Shown: piece after piece, positions 15,359-24,373 of the stretch
How positions within the stretch are numbered: position 1 is the stretch's first letter
Layout: each line of letters starts with the position of its first letter
Origin: DASXUG01 sp036504995
GTDB lineage: Bacteria; Pseudomonadota; Gammaproteobacteria; Burkholderiales; Methylophilaceae
Reading direction: 5' to 3'
Assembly: GCA_036504995.1 (NCBI GenBank)
Contig: DASXUG010000010.1
Span: 113,940 to 177,939, forward strand
Length of the DNA stretch: 64,000 nucleotides
The notes under the pieces: generated by a model
The model's database searches: none
The model's input: only the letters and a program-made list of their open reading frames with translations
Told to the model about the DNA's origin: nothing
Program-made: the position numbers and the translations under genes

Positions 15359-16372
15359 CTAGTTTACTGGCTCAACCAATAATTTTATTTCATCAAGCTC
15401 AGCATATAATCGCTTGGGGGATAAATGATGGATTTTGGCAATTTCAACAAATCTCAAGCGCCAGTCCAAGCGTTGCAAAGCCATCTTGTAATTATGCTCG
15501 GCTTTATCCTTAGTCCACTCTTGTTTAGCGTCAGCCAGCACCGCTAAACCTTGTTTAAGACTGGTGGTTCCCAGCTCTAACGTTGCACCACTCCACAGCA
15601 AATTATCAATACTGGGCTCTCGGGGTGCTATACCTGCAACAATTGCGCCACATGCCAAAGAGTCTGTCCAGCGCGCGGTTAAATATTGACGTATTGGATG
15701 CGTATAGCTCCCAGGGCTGGATTTTGTTGAAAATGCTACTAGAAACTTTGATTTTTTGTATAGATCCATTAGGTTTTTTTGATTGTCTAGTGGATGAGTA
15801 TCGGAAAATGGTAGTCTGCCATGAAACGTCAGGCCTATATCCGCACACATTTTTCCTGTATTCGCATCATCCTCCCACTCGGCGGGCTGGCGGCCAATAC
15901 GGGTTAAATCCCAAGGGCGCTCTGCATTACTACCCCCCAAACGCAAAACATCGGCTCCCCAAGGCAGCCATGAAGTGGGCGTTTTAGTGACCGCTTCCCA
16001 TGCGTCTATATCTTCTGCACTAGTGATAAATACATGATCAAAGGTTTTAGTGTATTTAGCAATCAGGGGAATCCTATCCACCCAAAATGAATCAATCACC
16101 CAAGCTGAAACAAATTTAAATTTCTTTTTAATTTCATCAACATAAATGGCGTGTGCCATATTAGGGGCACTTGGGCAAATCAGCATACAGGAGTCATCTG
16201 ATTGAGGGTTTCTACTACTTAACATAAACCTCAACTGCTGAAGCCTATTAGGAAGTGGAATTTTGTGGCCATCCCAAACGAGCAACTCGGCATCAAGTAG
16301 CTCGGCTGCAAGTTTTGCCATGTGCAAGATGGGATCCCACCCAATGCCTATGTCGATGTATACAATTAACAT
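15359..16372 (-). CDS. CgeB-like glycosyltransferase family protein
   Basis: A 337-residue soluble protein with two Rossmann-like halves. The N-terminal part includes Y-I-D-I-G-I-G-W-D-P, D-S-F-W-V-D and D-H-V-F-I-T-S-A-E-D (about 112-121), followed by W-L-P-W-G-A-D (about 135-141). The C-terminal part has P-G-S-Y-T-H-P-I-R-Q-Y-L-T-A-R-W-T-D-S-L-A-C-G-A-I-V-A-G. There the arrangement of a conserved R-x-x-E/T region and an A-C-G motif recalls GT4-like CgeB/SpsD proteins. No donor or acceptor can be assigned. It lies alone between the tRNA-Gly-like gene and ypjD. Confidence 0.6.
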   Translation of the reverse strand: MLIVYIDIGIGWDPILHMAKLAAELLDAELLVWDGHKIPLPNRLQQLRFMLSSRNPQSDDSCMLICPSAPNMAHAIYVDEIKKKFKFVSAWVIDSFWVDRIPLIAKYTKTFDHVFITSAEDIDAWEAVTKTPTSWLPWGADVLRLGGSNAERPWDLTRIGRQPAEWEDDANTGKMCADIGLTFHGRLPFSDTHPLDNQKNLMDLYKKSKFLVAFSTKSSPGSYTHPIRQYLTARWTDSLACGAIVAGIAPREPSIDNLLWSGATLELGTTSLKQGLAVLADAKQEWTKDKAEHNYKMALQRLDWRLRFVEIAKIHHLSPKRLYAELDEIKLLVEPVN

Positions 16373-16526
16373 GACTATCTTCTTAGCCTTTTCTAAAGTG
16401 AGTTAACGTCAACCATTAACACCTAGCGGAGGTGTGCTAGAGTGAAATTTAACTCATCACAATTAATATAATTTTTAGCAATAATCGTGAATTAAGAAAT
16501 GACTCAGTCGATAAAATAACAACCCG

Positions 16527-17348
16527 TTAACGATGTAATATCACTTCCAGCACAAACTTGCTACCCACATACGCGAGTAATAACAGAACAAAACCTACAA
16601 GTGTCCAACCAATTGCGGTTTTACCTCGCCATCCGTTCAGATATCTACCTAAAAGTAAGCCGCCAAAGATTAGCCAAGATAAAATTGTAAAAATATTTTT
16701 ATGATTAAACTTTAAGGCTTGATGGAAAATTTGCTCGGAAAACAACATGCCGCTAATTAAAGTAAAAGTTAGCAGTACGAAGCCAATGGTAATTACACGA
16801 AACAGTAAGGTTTCCATCGCCATGATAGGCGGAAAGTCAGGCAACTTAAGCAACGAGGTTTTTTGATGCAAATTGCGCTCAGCGGTTGCCATCAATAAGG
16901 CATGGAGCGCAGCAAAGGTAAATAGACTATAGGCCAACATCGCTATAATTAAATGCGCTTTAAACAATAACTCATCAGCGTAAGGCAGCACGTGTGATTC
17001 AGGAAAGCCATATTGAATCAACACCGCTACTGCCGCAGGTGGTAATACAAAGGCTTGTAAACTGTGTAAGCGTTGCTTGGTATCGGTGAGCCAATAGATA
17101 AGCACCGTCAGCCAAAATATTGCAGAAAGTGCATTGCTTAAGCCTAAGTTTAATCCGCCATTAAATAAAGACTGGTTAAGCAAAACTGCATGCATCACCA
17201 AAGCGATGGCGATTAAAATGCTATGCGCTTTAACATTTTTTTCTTTCAGTGGCTTGGCGTGAGCCACGTTTCGCCAATGATCGACCGCTACCGCGAGGTA
17301 AATCATAGCGACGAATAAGTACGGCAATAATGATTGTGATGCGAGCAT
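16527..17348 (-). CDS. ypjD: Inner membrane protein of the CcsA/YpjD cytochrome c assembly family
   Basis: A 273-residue protein with about eight transmembrane helices spread over its length. Typical features are P-L-K-E-K-N at about 33-38, the central F-K-A-H-L-I-I-A-M-L-A-Y-S-L-F-T-F-A-A-L-H-A-L (about 129-151) and F-N-H-K-N-I-F-T-I-L-S-W-L-I-F-G, including histidines that in CcsA-type proteins handle haem. Its location divergent from ffh is the standard one for YpjD. YpjD itself is not required for cytochrome c biogenesis in all hosts, so its exact role is open. Confidence 0.88.
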   Translation of the reverse strand: MLASQSLLPYLFVAMIYLAVAVDHWRNVAHAKPLKEKNVKAHSILIAIALVMHAVLLNQSLFNGGLNLGLSNALSAIFWLTVLIYWLTDTKQRLHSLQAFVLPPAAVAVLIQYGFPESHVLPYADELLFKAHLIIAMLAYSLFTFAALHALLMATAERNLHQKTSLLKLPDFPPIMAMETLLFRVITIGFVLLTFTLISGMLFSEQIFHQALKFNHKNIFTILSWLIFGGLLLGRYLNGWRGKTAIGWTLVGFVLLLLAYVGSKFVLEVILHR

Positions 17349-17529
17349 AGGCGGCTTGAGTTAAAATTGAGCTATAAAATTAAAACCGTGAAAAAATATT
17401 GATCCATGCAATGGCCGATAAATATTCAACACTTAATTAAACCACACTATATCATGCTGTGAAAACACTCTGTCATATCACGCGAAGATTTAAGCGCAGA
17501 CAGCCGCCAGAACTCAGAGAGAACGCTTT

Positions 17530-18882
17530 ATGTTAGAAAACTTAACCGATAGATTACAAGGCGTTATTAAAACGCTGCGCGGTCATGCCCGCATGACTGA
17601 AGAAAACATCAGCGACGCGATGCGCGAAGTGCGCATCGCGCTTCTAGAAGCCGATGTTGCGCTCCCCGTGGTCAAAGAATTTATCGCACAGGTGAAGTTG
17701 CGTGCACAAGGCCAAGAGGTACTTCAAAGCCTAACACCAGGACAAGCCGTAATTCAAGTGGTACATGATGAGCTGACTGCGCTGATGGGCAAAGAAAATT
17801 CCAGCCTGAACCTTGCTGCTGTACCACCTGCAATTGTGTTGATGGCGGGTTTGCAAGGTTCAGGTAAAACGACTACCTCAGCCAAACTTGCCAAACTATT
17901 AAAATCGCAAAAGAAAAAAGTGTTGCTCGCCAGTGCCGACGTTTACCGTCCTGCCGCAATAGAGCAACTTAAAACGCTAGCCAAAAGCTTAGAAGTGGAC
18001 TGCTTTGACTCTAACGCCAGCCAAAAGCCGCAAGACATTGCGCGTGACGCATTAGATTTTGCAAAGCGCCATTACTACGATGTCATGATATTCGATACCG
18101 CGGGTCGCTTGGGTATTGATGAAGCTATGATGGCGGAAATCAAAAACTTACACACCCTACTCAACCCAATTGAAACGCTATTTGTAGTTGACGCCATGCA
18201 AGGTCAAGACGCCGTGAATACCGCACGTGCTTTTGGTGAAACATTACCACTTACTGGTATTGTGCTAACCAAGTTAGATGGTGACTCACGTGGCGGCGCT
18301 GCACTCTCTGTGCGTCATGTCACAGGCAAACCGATTAAATTTATCGGCGTCAGTGAAAAGGTCGATGGCTTAGAACCCTTCCATCCTGAACGCATGGCTT
18401 CACGCGTTCTCGGCATGGGCGATGTACTCTCGCTCATCGAGCAAGCACAAAAAAATGTCGATATGGACGAGGCAAAAAAACTCGCCGACAAAATAAAGTC
18501 AGGTAAAAGTTTTGACTTGGATGACTTTAAAGCGCAAATGAGTCAAATGCGCAATATGGGAGGCATGGCATCACTGATGGATAAACTACCCGCCCAACTC
18601 TCAGGCATGGCAGGTCAAATGAGCGGCGAAGCAGGCGATAAGGCTATCCGTCGCATCGAAGGTATCATTAACTCGATGACCCCGCTGGAGCGCCGTAAAC
18701 CTGAACTGATCAAAGCTACCCGTAAACGCCGTATCGCCATGGGCGCAGGTGTGCAAGTACAAGAGGTTAATCGTCTGCTTAACCAGTTTGAAGAAACACA
18801 AAAAATGATGAAAATGTTTTCAAAAGGTGGCATGGCCAAAATGATGCGGGCCATGCAAGGCAAGTTCCCTGGAATGCGCTAA
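17530..18882 (+). CDS. ffh: Signal recognition particle protein
   Basis: The SRP54 GTPase binds 4.5S RNA and signal sequences and delivers ribosomes to FtsY. It has 450 residues with an N-domain (1-95), a G-domain with P-loop G-L-Q-G-S-G-K-T (107-114), D-T-A-G-R-L (about 191-196) and T-K-L-D-G-D (about 247-252), and a C-terminal methionine-rich M-domain (Q-M-R-N-M-G-G-M-A-S-L-M-D-K-L-P, then I-I-N-S-M-T-P-L-E-R). It ends K-F-P-G-M-R, as usual. It is cytoplasmic and essential. Confidence 0.98.
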   Translation: MLENLTDRLQGVIKTLRGHARMTEENISDAMREVRIALLEADVALPVVKEFIAQVKLRAQGQEVLQSLTPGQAVIQVVHDELTALMGKENSSLNLAAVPPAIVLMAGLQGSGKTTTSAKLAKLLKSQKKKVLLASADVYRPAAIEQLKTLAKSLEVDCFDSNASQKPQDIARDALDFAKRHYYDVMIFDTAGRLGIDEAMMAEIKNLHTLLNPIETLFVVDAMQGQDAVNTARAFGETLPLTGIVLTKLDGDSRGGAALSVRHVTGKPIKFIGVSEKVDGLEPFHPERMASRVLGMGDVLSLIEQAQKNVDMDEAKKLADKIKSGKSFDLDDFKAQMSQMRNMGGMASLMDKLPAQLSGMAGQMSGEAGDKAIRRIEGIINSMTPLERRKPELIKATRKRRIAMGAGVQVQEVNRLLNQFEETQKMMKMFSKGGMAKMMRAMQGKFPGMR

Positions 18883-19021
18883 TCATTAAAAACAAGCCAT
18901 CTGTCAAGAAAAATAATTTATGTCAATTTGTCATAAATCTCATAATCATCATTGACGAGCGCGAAAGATTTAAGCATAATTGCGCCCTTTCGATGAGAGC
19001 GTAATTGGCTCAAGTCTGATT

Positions 19022-19097
19022 GGGTTGTTAGCTCAGCTGGTAGAGCAGCGGACTTTTAATCCGTTTGTCGTGGGTTCGATCCCCGCACAGCCCACCA
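19022..19097 (+). tRNA. tRNA-Lys(UUU), integration target
   Basis: A 76-nt cloverleaf with acceptor GGGTTGT, anticodon loop CTTTTAA (anticodon TTT), T-arm GTGGGTTCGATCCCCGC and encoded CCA. Its 3' portion from the anticodon stem onward is duplicated at 29540-29588, which marks it as the attachment site of the neighbouring element. The gene remains intact after integration. Confidence 0.97.
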
Positions 19098-19100
19098 ATA
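19052..19100 (+). repeat. attL: 49-bp direct repeat in the 3' half of tRNA-Lys
   Basis: The sequence from ACTTTTAATCC to CCACCAATA is repeated exactly at 29540-29588 in the same orientation, and the two sites diverge immediately on either side. The position within the tRNA 3' half, covering the anticodon loop to just past CCA, is standard for P4-type integrases. Confidence 0.95.
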
Positions 19101-19103
19101 AAT

Positions 19104-19133
19104 CAAGGGGTTACGAGAAATCGTAACCCCTTG
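19104..19133 (+). terminator. Terminator supplied by the element behind tRNA-Lys
   Basis: CAAGGGGTTACGA pairs with TCGTAACCCCTTG over a GAAA loop and is followed by a weak T-rich stretch. It lies just inside the element, so after insertion the interrupted tRNA-Lys again has a hairpin directly behind it. The presumed original terminator is beyond attR. Confidence 0.7.
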
Positions 19134-19473
19134 TTCATTTTTAGTAGCCGCATAGTAGCCTGTAACTTACCAGATTTAAAACTTATGGCATTTCGCAGCT
19201 ATAACTTCAAAATGGTACTCTTACTTTTTCTACTCCTGCCTCGATCACTAATAGTTTAGAAAAAATCAATGAGTTAATGTCAACTCAGGGTTTAATCTAC
19301 TAGTATATATATTCAGTACGACCGTATAGTGTACTTTTGAAAGTGAGGCAATTTATCGACAATACATTTACTAGGTTTCAATCTAACGTTGCCCTATTGA
19401 TAAAAGAAGTGATTATGTGAAAACGCAGCTACCCGCTCATCTGTTAGCAACAGCTAGAGGCTTGGGAATATTC
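19134..19473. other. Left-end non-coding region of the element
   Basis: About 340 AT-rich bases between the tRNA-Lys terminator and the end of the NTPase gene. It contains the TAGTAGCC pair at 19141-19160. I see no convincing gene. The small plus-strand frame beginning inside the tRNA is a chance frame. Confidence 0.5.
19141..19160 (+). repeat. Paired TAGTAGCC motif, left end (candidate integrase arm site)
   Basis: The sequence T-TAGTAGCC-GCA-TAGTAGCC occurs 41 bp inside attL. The same 18-bp core TTAGTAGCCGCATAGTAG occurs at 29402-29419 near the other end, in the same orientation. Two TAGTAGCC units in each copy suggest binding sites for a protein acting at both ends, most simply the integrase or its directionality factor. 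Confidence 0.6.
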
Positions 19474-22400
19474 TCAGACTATCCCTTCTCTGAGCATATA
19501 ACCTACAACGGATTCCTTCAAAACTAAAAAATCCAATATTCTCAAAATATCTTTTTTTAGAGAATTTGTTCTTTTAATTTTCTCTTTGTTTAAATAGATG
19601 TATTTTTTTAAAATATGCTCCAAATGGTAGATTGTGTCTTCGTGTAGCTTGGTATTATTTAACTCTTTATTCAAATCCAAAATTTTTGAAATCCACATTA
19701 CTCCTTCTTCCAAGTAATGACTTCCAATTCCATTTAACAATTTAGCAATGGAATAAATTACAACTGGAATGTGGCCAATTTCTTTTGAGACCTCACTAAA
19801 AAATATTTTATTGTTTTCTTTCAACGAACGCCATTCTTTGGCTGTTTCTTTCCAATGAACTCCAGCTAAAAGATAGTTTTTAATTATTTTTTCAGTAACC
19901 CAATACGTATTTGATTTCTTAGAAACTTCAAAAACTTTTGGCTTAAAAATACTCCAGACTAGCCAAAACTTTCCATCGGAATATAAATAATCTTCAGATG
20001 ATACAAATTGATTCAATAAATCAGCTATAGCTTCGGTAGCATTTAAACTTTCAATAAATGGGGCAAGCAATTTAGGTATCTCGGAGTTACTTGAACCCAG
20101 AACAAAGTTTGCATACCTCTCAAAAAACCGCCTCTTAACGTCATAATCAATACCACTGCCTCTTTGTTCTAATGCAAACTGTTTCGCGAATGCAGAAACA
20201 ATTTTATTAATTATAAGCTTGTGCCCCTCAATATTTGTTTGGTTAGGAATTAATTGAAAGGTTACATTTAAAATATCTAGGCTTAAACTTTCAATCTTTT
20301 CCATATTTGGCATTTCAATACTATTCTCTATGAACTCTTGCAATACATTTTCATTGTCTTTAATGAAAGTTTCTCTCAACTTTTCGAATTCGGGGGTATA
20401 AGTATGATTTTCATAACTTTTAAGCTGTTCGTTTGCAATGAGTGCGTCGTACTCCGGTTTCAGAATCAAATACCCAAAAAGTATTGATTGAGCGTCATTA
20501 AAATATGTAATCCATAACTTCTGAATTACCATATTGATTAAATCAGTTGAACTTTCCCTCGTGATTCCTCCAATTGAGAATGCATCTAAAAGGCTAAACA
20601 ATAGAATGACTTTTATATTTTCTCGATCTTCAGGAAAGTTGTTAAAAATCATATGAAGCAATGAAAAAGACTCTGTTAAGCCATTACCCATTTGATAGCG
20701 ATAACTCGATCTTATTGATGCCTTTATAGAGTTGACAACCGAATCTTTACAAAATATTTTTTCGTCATCGTTAAGCTCATTAAAATAATCCCTGAGTAAA
20801 ACACTAAAAACAATTAGGGGAGTTGAGCTGTTAAGCAAATAAAAATCACCATTGTTGGACTGATCGTAAAATGCAACCACTGAGCTTTCATTTTCCAACT
20901 TTGAAATTATTTCCTTTGCGTCAAGGTATGCTTGTTTAGGGTTGCTTACATACTTTTCATAACCATTTGATTTCTCGTTATTTTCAAATCTAAACTGTGC
21001 CCAAAGTTTTAATTCTAAATACTTAAAGTCTTGATATACCCTTGCTTGAGATTTTTCACTGTAATCTTTCAAGCTAGGATCTAAATCAGGATTAAACTGT
21101 ATTGCAACACCGTCTTTTGTTTTTTCAGCAGTGATGTTTATTTTTCTTATATCCATTCTAGCCAAGGCCAGCCTCCACAATTTGTCTGCATCAGTCTGCT
21201 CTGACTCTACAGGCAATCTTACATAATATGCATCTAAAATCCCCCATAAAACATGCCGACGTTCATTCGCAGCGTCTTCACTCACATCTTGGCTTCTAAA
21301 ATATTGATAAGTTAAGAACTGGCTTTCTAATGAATTATTCCGATGCTTGTCATCACAAGTTTTAAGTCGCTCATCATAATGGAGTTTATCGTGCCAATTC
21401 GAACCATTTCCAATAGAGTAAAGTGATTTAGCATGCGGCTCTGATAAAACTCTAGTTTGATCAAAACTAATAAATTCTCTTGAACTGAATAGGACGCAGG
21501 CAACATTAAATGTCTTATCTGGAAAAGATAAAACAACGCTCGTTACAACTGATGAGATAGAAGCAGATTTTGTATGATGTAAGAGATAAAAAAGCCATTT
21601 TTCCAACACATCTGAATCAAGACTCTTAGCAATTTCTAGAAAATACTTTTCCAAAGCCATATGAACGGATTGAAGTAAATATGGACTAACAGGAGAACCA
21701 GTACCTCTAAAAAGCTGCCAAAGACAGTTACTGATGTACTGCTTTTTTATCTCACCATCGGATAGTTTAATTTCTACTTCATGCACATTCCCGTCAAAGC
21801 CTGAGTTCACATAGTTGGAAATTGATTTATTTGTAAAATCAATTATAAAGTCTACGGTTTTTTTAAGAGATGCTTTAAGCAGCCAATAGATGGGAGTTTG
21901 AAAAGCGCTAGCTGGGAAATATTGGAAATTATGCGACGAGACCAAACCAAATGACTCTTCTATGCGGCTGTGAGAGTACATTGAACCTCTATTTGAGTAA
22001 ACTTCGGACCAGAATAAATTAGCCAAAGCCAAAACATACTCTGGATGAGTATTAACAAGGCCTAAACCATCCAACTCAGTCAAAATTAACTCACATAGAG
22101 TGTTATAGGGATCTCGATGATTTTTCCATTTATGCTGCAAGATTTCGCCAAAAAGTTCGTTCAATTCATTTTTTATTTCTAATGATCCAAAAAGAACGGT
22201 TTTAACAATTTTTTTACCTCTCTCATCACGAGATAAATAATCATTATTCTTGTTAGCCCATTTATAAAACTCTAAGGCAATTAGACTCGACAACCTTGTT
22301 ATTTCGCCAACTTTAATTTTGTCATTCCAGTCGTAAATAACTGGTGTAAAGGAAACTAGATTTTGATAACCTATCCTTTCTCGATTGTTAAAAACAAACC

Positions 22401-24198
22401 TTATAAATGCCTCCCATCCTTTTCCTTTAGGCTTTGTAAAAACAAATTTCAAAGTGAATATGTTTTCATTTTTAAATCCTAATTTTTTAAAGTAGGAATC
22501 ATCTATTTCTTTGCATGCAACTCTTAAAATAAAAATTAGCTTTTTTAACAACTGCTGACTATTAGCTAACAACTCTTCTTCGAGAATACTAAAAAAAACA
22601 TCAGAGTAGTCGGATAGCAATACGGAAACGTATATCTCATCCTTCCAAAACGACTGAACTTCCTCGCTTTCGAGTGACCTGTTAATAAACTCCTTTATCT
22701 GGCTATCACTCAATAAAAGCTTTTCAGACATCCAGTTTCTAAAGCATCTTCTTACAGGGAGTGATTGACCTAGAATCTCGAAAAATCCATTAATGTCTAC
22801 TTTGTTGATAAATTCGCTTTCAATGAACTTTTCAATCGCCCACTCTTCATAGATATCGTGGGTGATAAAATAACCAGATACCTCATGCCCCAGCACACCT
22901 TCATCAACCAACTCCTTTAAAGTTGCTGGATTAAAAGTCGAATTTACAAAGAATAGGCCTTTATTTGCTCTTTCTAATGCTAGCTTTATAAAACAAGACT
23001 CTCGCTCAGGTAGCGTATTTTTTATTTTTTTGTTCCATAATTTGTTTTTAAATTGAAGATAGTCAATATCTTCAAGATCTGAGTAAAAGTTTAGATATTC
23101 GCGCAAGTAAAATAGATTTTGTATTAACCCAAATAATTTTTCGTCTTTGGGTAAGGTAAAAGAATATTTGTCTGATAAAGCTATAAGCTCTTCTTCACTA
23201 AGATTTTTGATATTTATGTTTAAAGGAATTTGTCCGTAAATATCATAAATGAGGTTATTTAAGTCTTCTAAATAGCTCTCTCTAGTAGTGAAAATTACTT
23301 TCCATCCATCTTTAATAATTTGAGTCAAGAACTCTTTAAATGGATCATTGTTATTTAAATCTAATAATTTTTCCGCGGAGTCTATGACTATTATTTTCTG
23401 AAGTTCATTTGCATGGGCATCTGTAAACTCGTAAAAACTAAAGTTAGTAAATAAGTCATTTATATTTCTTAACTCAAACTCATTCGCCTTGAATACATAT
23501 AAAATAAATTGATCTTTTAGCTGCTTTTGGAGTTTCTTAATAACTGCCGTTTTTCCAACACCACCAACACCACTTAGTATTGAAACTTGATTAGAGTTAT
23601 TTGTTAACCGGGTAACAAATAATTCCCTATCAACTTCTATTTCTTGTCCCTTGAAGTTAATACATTCTTGAATTGATAAAATATTGGTTGTATGTTTTTT
23701 TTGGTCTTCAATTAAATTGATAATGCTTTTGTCTAGTGTAAAAAAATACTTCGAAAGATTACTATGAGTGTTAGAAACACTAAGGGATTCAAAATAACTT
23801 GCAGTTCGCCAGACTAGATTTATATTTAAATCCTTTGCTTTTGCTTCTATTTCGACTAGCCCTGCTGGGGGCTTGCCTCTGTACTGCGCCCACTCTTGAT
23901 TACAATAAAAATGCAATACTGAGATTTTTGGATAATATTTATTAATAGCTATCAGGGTATCTAGAATCTCAACTTTATTGCTAGTTAAAGAGCCCGAGTA
24001 AAATTTAGCTTGCCATCCAATTTCCTCCCCATTACTAACGATAGGATTTGTTTCAATTGCGGTCTGATTTATAAAACGAAAAATACCATTTGGTTGGTTA
24101 AACTCTTGGCAGAACAAAAGATAACAAAACCATTCAAAACTTTTCTGAGGATTACTAGAAAACTTTGCTTTAAATACATCCCAGTTAGGCTTAATCAT
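19474..24198 (-). CDS. Giant STAND-type NTPase with PD-(D/E)xK-like N-terminus; candidate Avs-like defence protein
   Basis: This is a 1574-residue cytoplasmic protein. Residues 1-140 resemble a Mrr/Cap4-type nuclease fold, with an early acidic residue at E22 (F-E-W-F-C-Y-L-L-F), then I-G-W-Q-A-K-F-Y at 60-67 giving a Q-x-K version of the D/E-x-K motif. The STAND NTPase core follows: Walker A G-V-G-G-V-G-K-T (210-217), Walker B I-I-V-I-D-S-A-E (269-276) and sensor V-I-F-T-T-R-E (301-307). Roughly 1200 residues of mostly helical sequence follow without a named motif. This is the size and order expected of a sensor region in Avs proteins, which recognise phage terminase or portal and unleash an N-terminal effector. 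The gene is strongly AT-rich, single, and the only cargo of the element. The NTPase call is firm, the nuclease call moderate, and the defence role inferred. Confidence 0.75.
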   Translation of the reverse strand: MIKPNWDVFKAKFSSNPQKSFEWFCYLLFCQEFNQPNGIFRFINQTAIETNPIVSNGEEIGWQAKFYSGSLTSNKVEILDTLIAINKYYPKISVLHFYCNQEWAQYRGKPPAGLVEIEAKAKDLNINLVWRTASYFESLSVSNTHSNLSKYFFTLDKSIINLIEDQKKHTTNILSIQECINFKGQEIEVDRELFVTRLTNNSNQVSILSGVGGVGKTAVIKKLQKQLKDQFILYVFKANEFELRNINDLFTNFSFYEFTDAHANELQKIIVIDSAEKLLDLNNNDPFKEFLTQIIKDGWKVIFTTRESYLEDLNNLIYDIYGQIPLNINIKNLSEEELIALSDKYSFTLPKDEKLFGLIQNLFYLREYLNFYSDLEDIDYLQFKNKLWNKKIKNTLPERESCFIKLALERANKGLFFVNSTFNPATLKELVDEGVLGHEVSGYFITHDIYEEWAIEKFIESEFINKVDINGFFEILGQSLPVRRCFRNWMSEKLLLSDSQIKEFINRSLESEEVQSFWKDEIYVSVLLSDYSDVFFSILEEELLANSQQLLKKLIFILRVACKEIDDSYFKKLGFKNENIFTLKFVFTKPKGKGWEAFIRFVFNNRERIGYQNLVSFTPVIYDWNDKIKVGEITRLSSLIALEFYKWANKNNDYLSRDERGKKIVKTVLFGSLEIKNELNELFGEILQHKWKNHRDPYNTLCELILTELDGLGLVNTHPEYVLALANLFWSEVYSNRGSMYSHSRIEESFGLVSSHNFQYFPASAFQTPIYWLLKASLKKTVDFIIDFTNKSISNYVNSGFDGNVHEVEIKLSDGEIKKQYISNCLWQLFRGTGSPVSPYLLQSVHMALEKYFLEIAKSLDSDVLEKWLFYLLHHTKSASISSVVTSVVLSFPDKTFNVACVLFSSREFISFDQTRVLSEPHAKSLYSIGNGSNWHDKLHYDERLKTCDDKHRNNSLESQFLTYQYFRSQDVSEDAANERRHVLWGILDAYYVRLPVESEQTDADKLWRLALARMDIRKINITAEKTKDGVAIQFNPDLDPSLKDYSEKSQARVYQDFKYLELKLWAQFRFENNEKSNGYEKYVSNPKQAYLDAKEIISKLENESSVVAFYDQSNNGDFYLLNSSTPLIVFSVLLRDYFNELNDDEKIFCKDSVVNSIKASIRSSYRYQMGNGLTESFSLLHMIFNNFPEDRENIKVILLFSLLDAFSIGGITRESSTDLINMVIQKLWITYFNDAQSILFGYLILKPEYDALIANEQLKSYENHTYTPEFEKLRETFIKDNENVLQEFIENSIEMPNMEKIESLSLDILNVTFQLIPNQTNIEGHKLIINKIVSAFAKQFALEQRGSGIDYDVKRRFFERYANFVLGSSNSEIPKLLAPFIESLNATEAIADLLNQFVSSEDYLYSDGKFWLVWSIFKPKVFEVSKKSNTYWVTEKIIKNYLLAGVHWKETAKEWRSLKENNKIFFSEVSKEIGHIPVVIYSIAKLLNGIGSHYLEEGVMWISKILDLNKELNNTKLHEDTIYHLEHILKKYIYLNKEKIKRTNSLKKDILRILDFLVLKESVVGYMLREGIV

Positions 24199-24343
24199 TT
24201 TGGAAGCACTTTTCTAATTACTTTGGATTATGTAAGAAATGATATAACTAAAATTGAAGCATAGCATTACCTGCATGTTTAATTGGGGTTTTCATAACTT
24301 CCTTTGTTTTATCTTTAAAGCGTACAGTTATTGACAGAACTCC

Positions 24344-24363
24344 AAGGGGGCTAAAGCCCCTTT
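24344..24363. terminator. Hairpin after the replication gene
   Basis: AAGGGGGC-TAAA-GCCCCTTT lies just beyond the stop of the replication initiator and before the start region of the NTPase gene. No T-run follows on the minus strand, so its efficiency as a terminator is doubtful. It would separate the replication gene from the NTPase. Confidence 0.4.
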
Positions 24364-24373
24364 AGACTCCCAA

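Noticed and set aside
15583..15987. Plus-strand 134-residue frame opposite the glycosyltransferase-like gene
   Set aside because: No domain or start signal; the minus-strand frame has organised Rossmann-like motifs.
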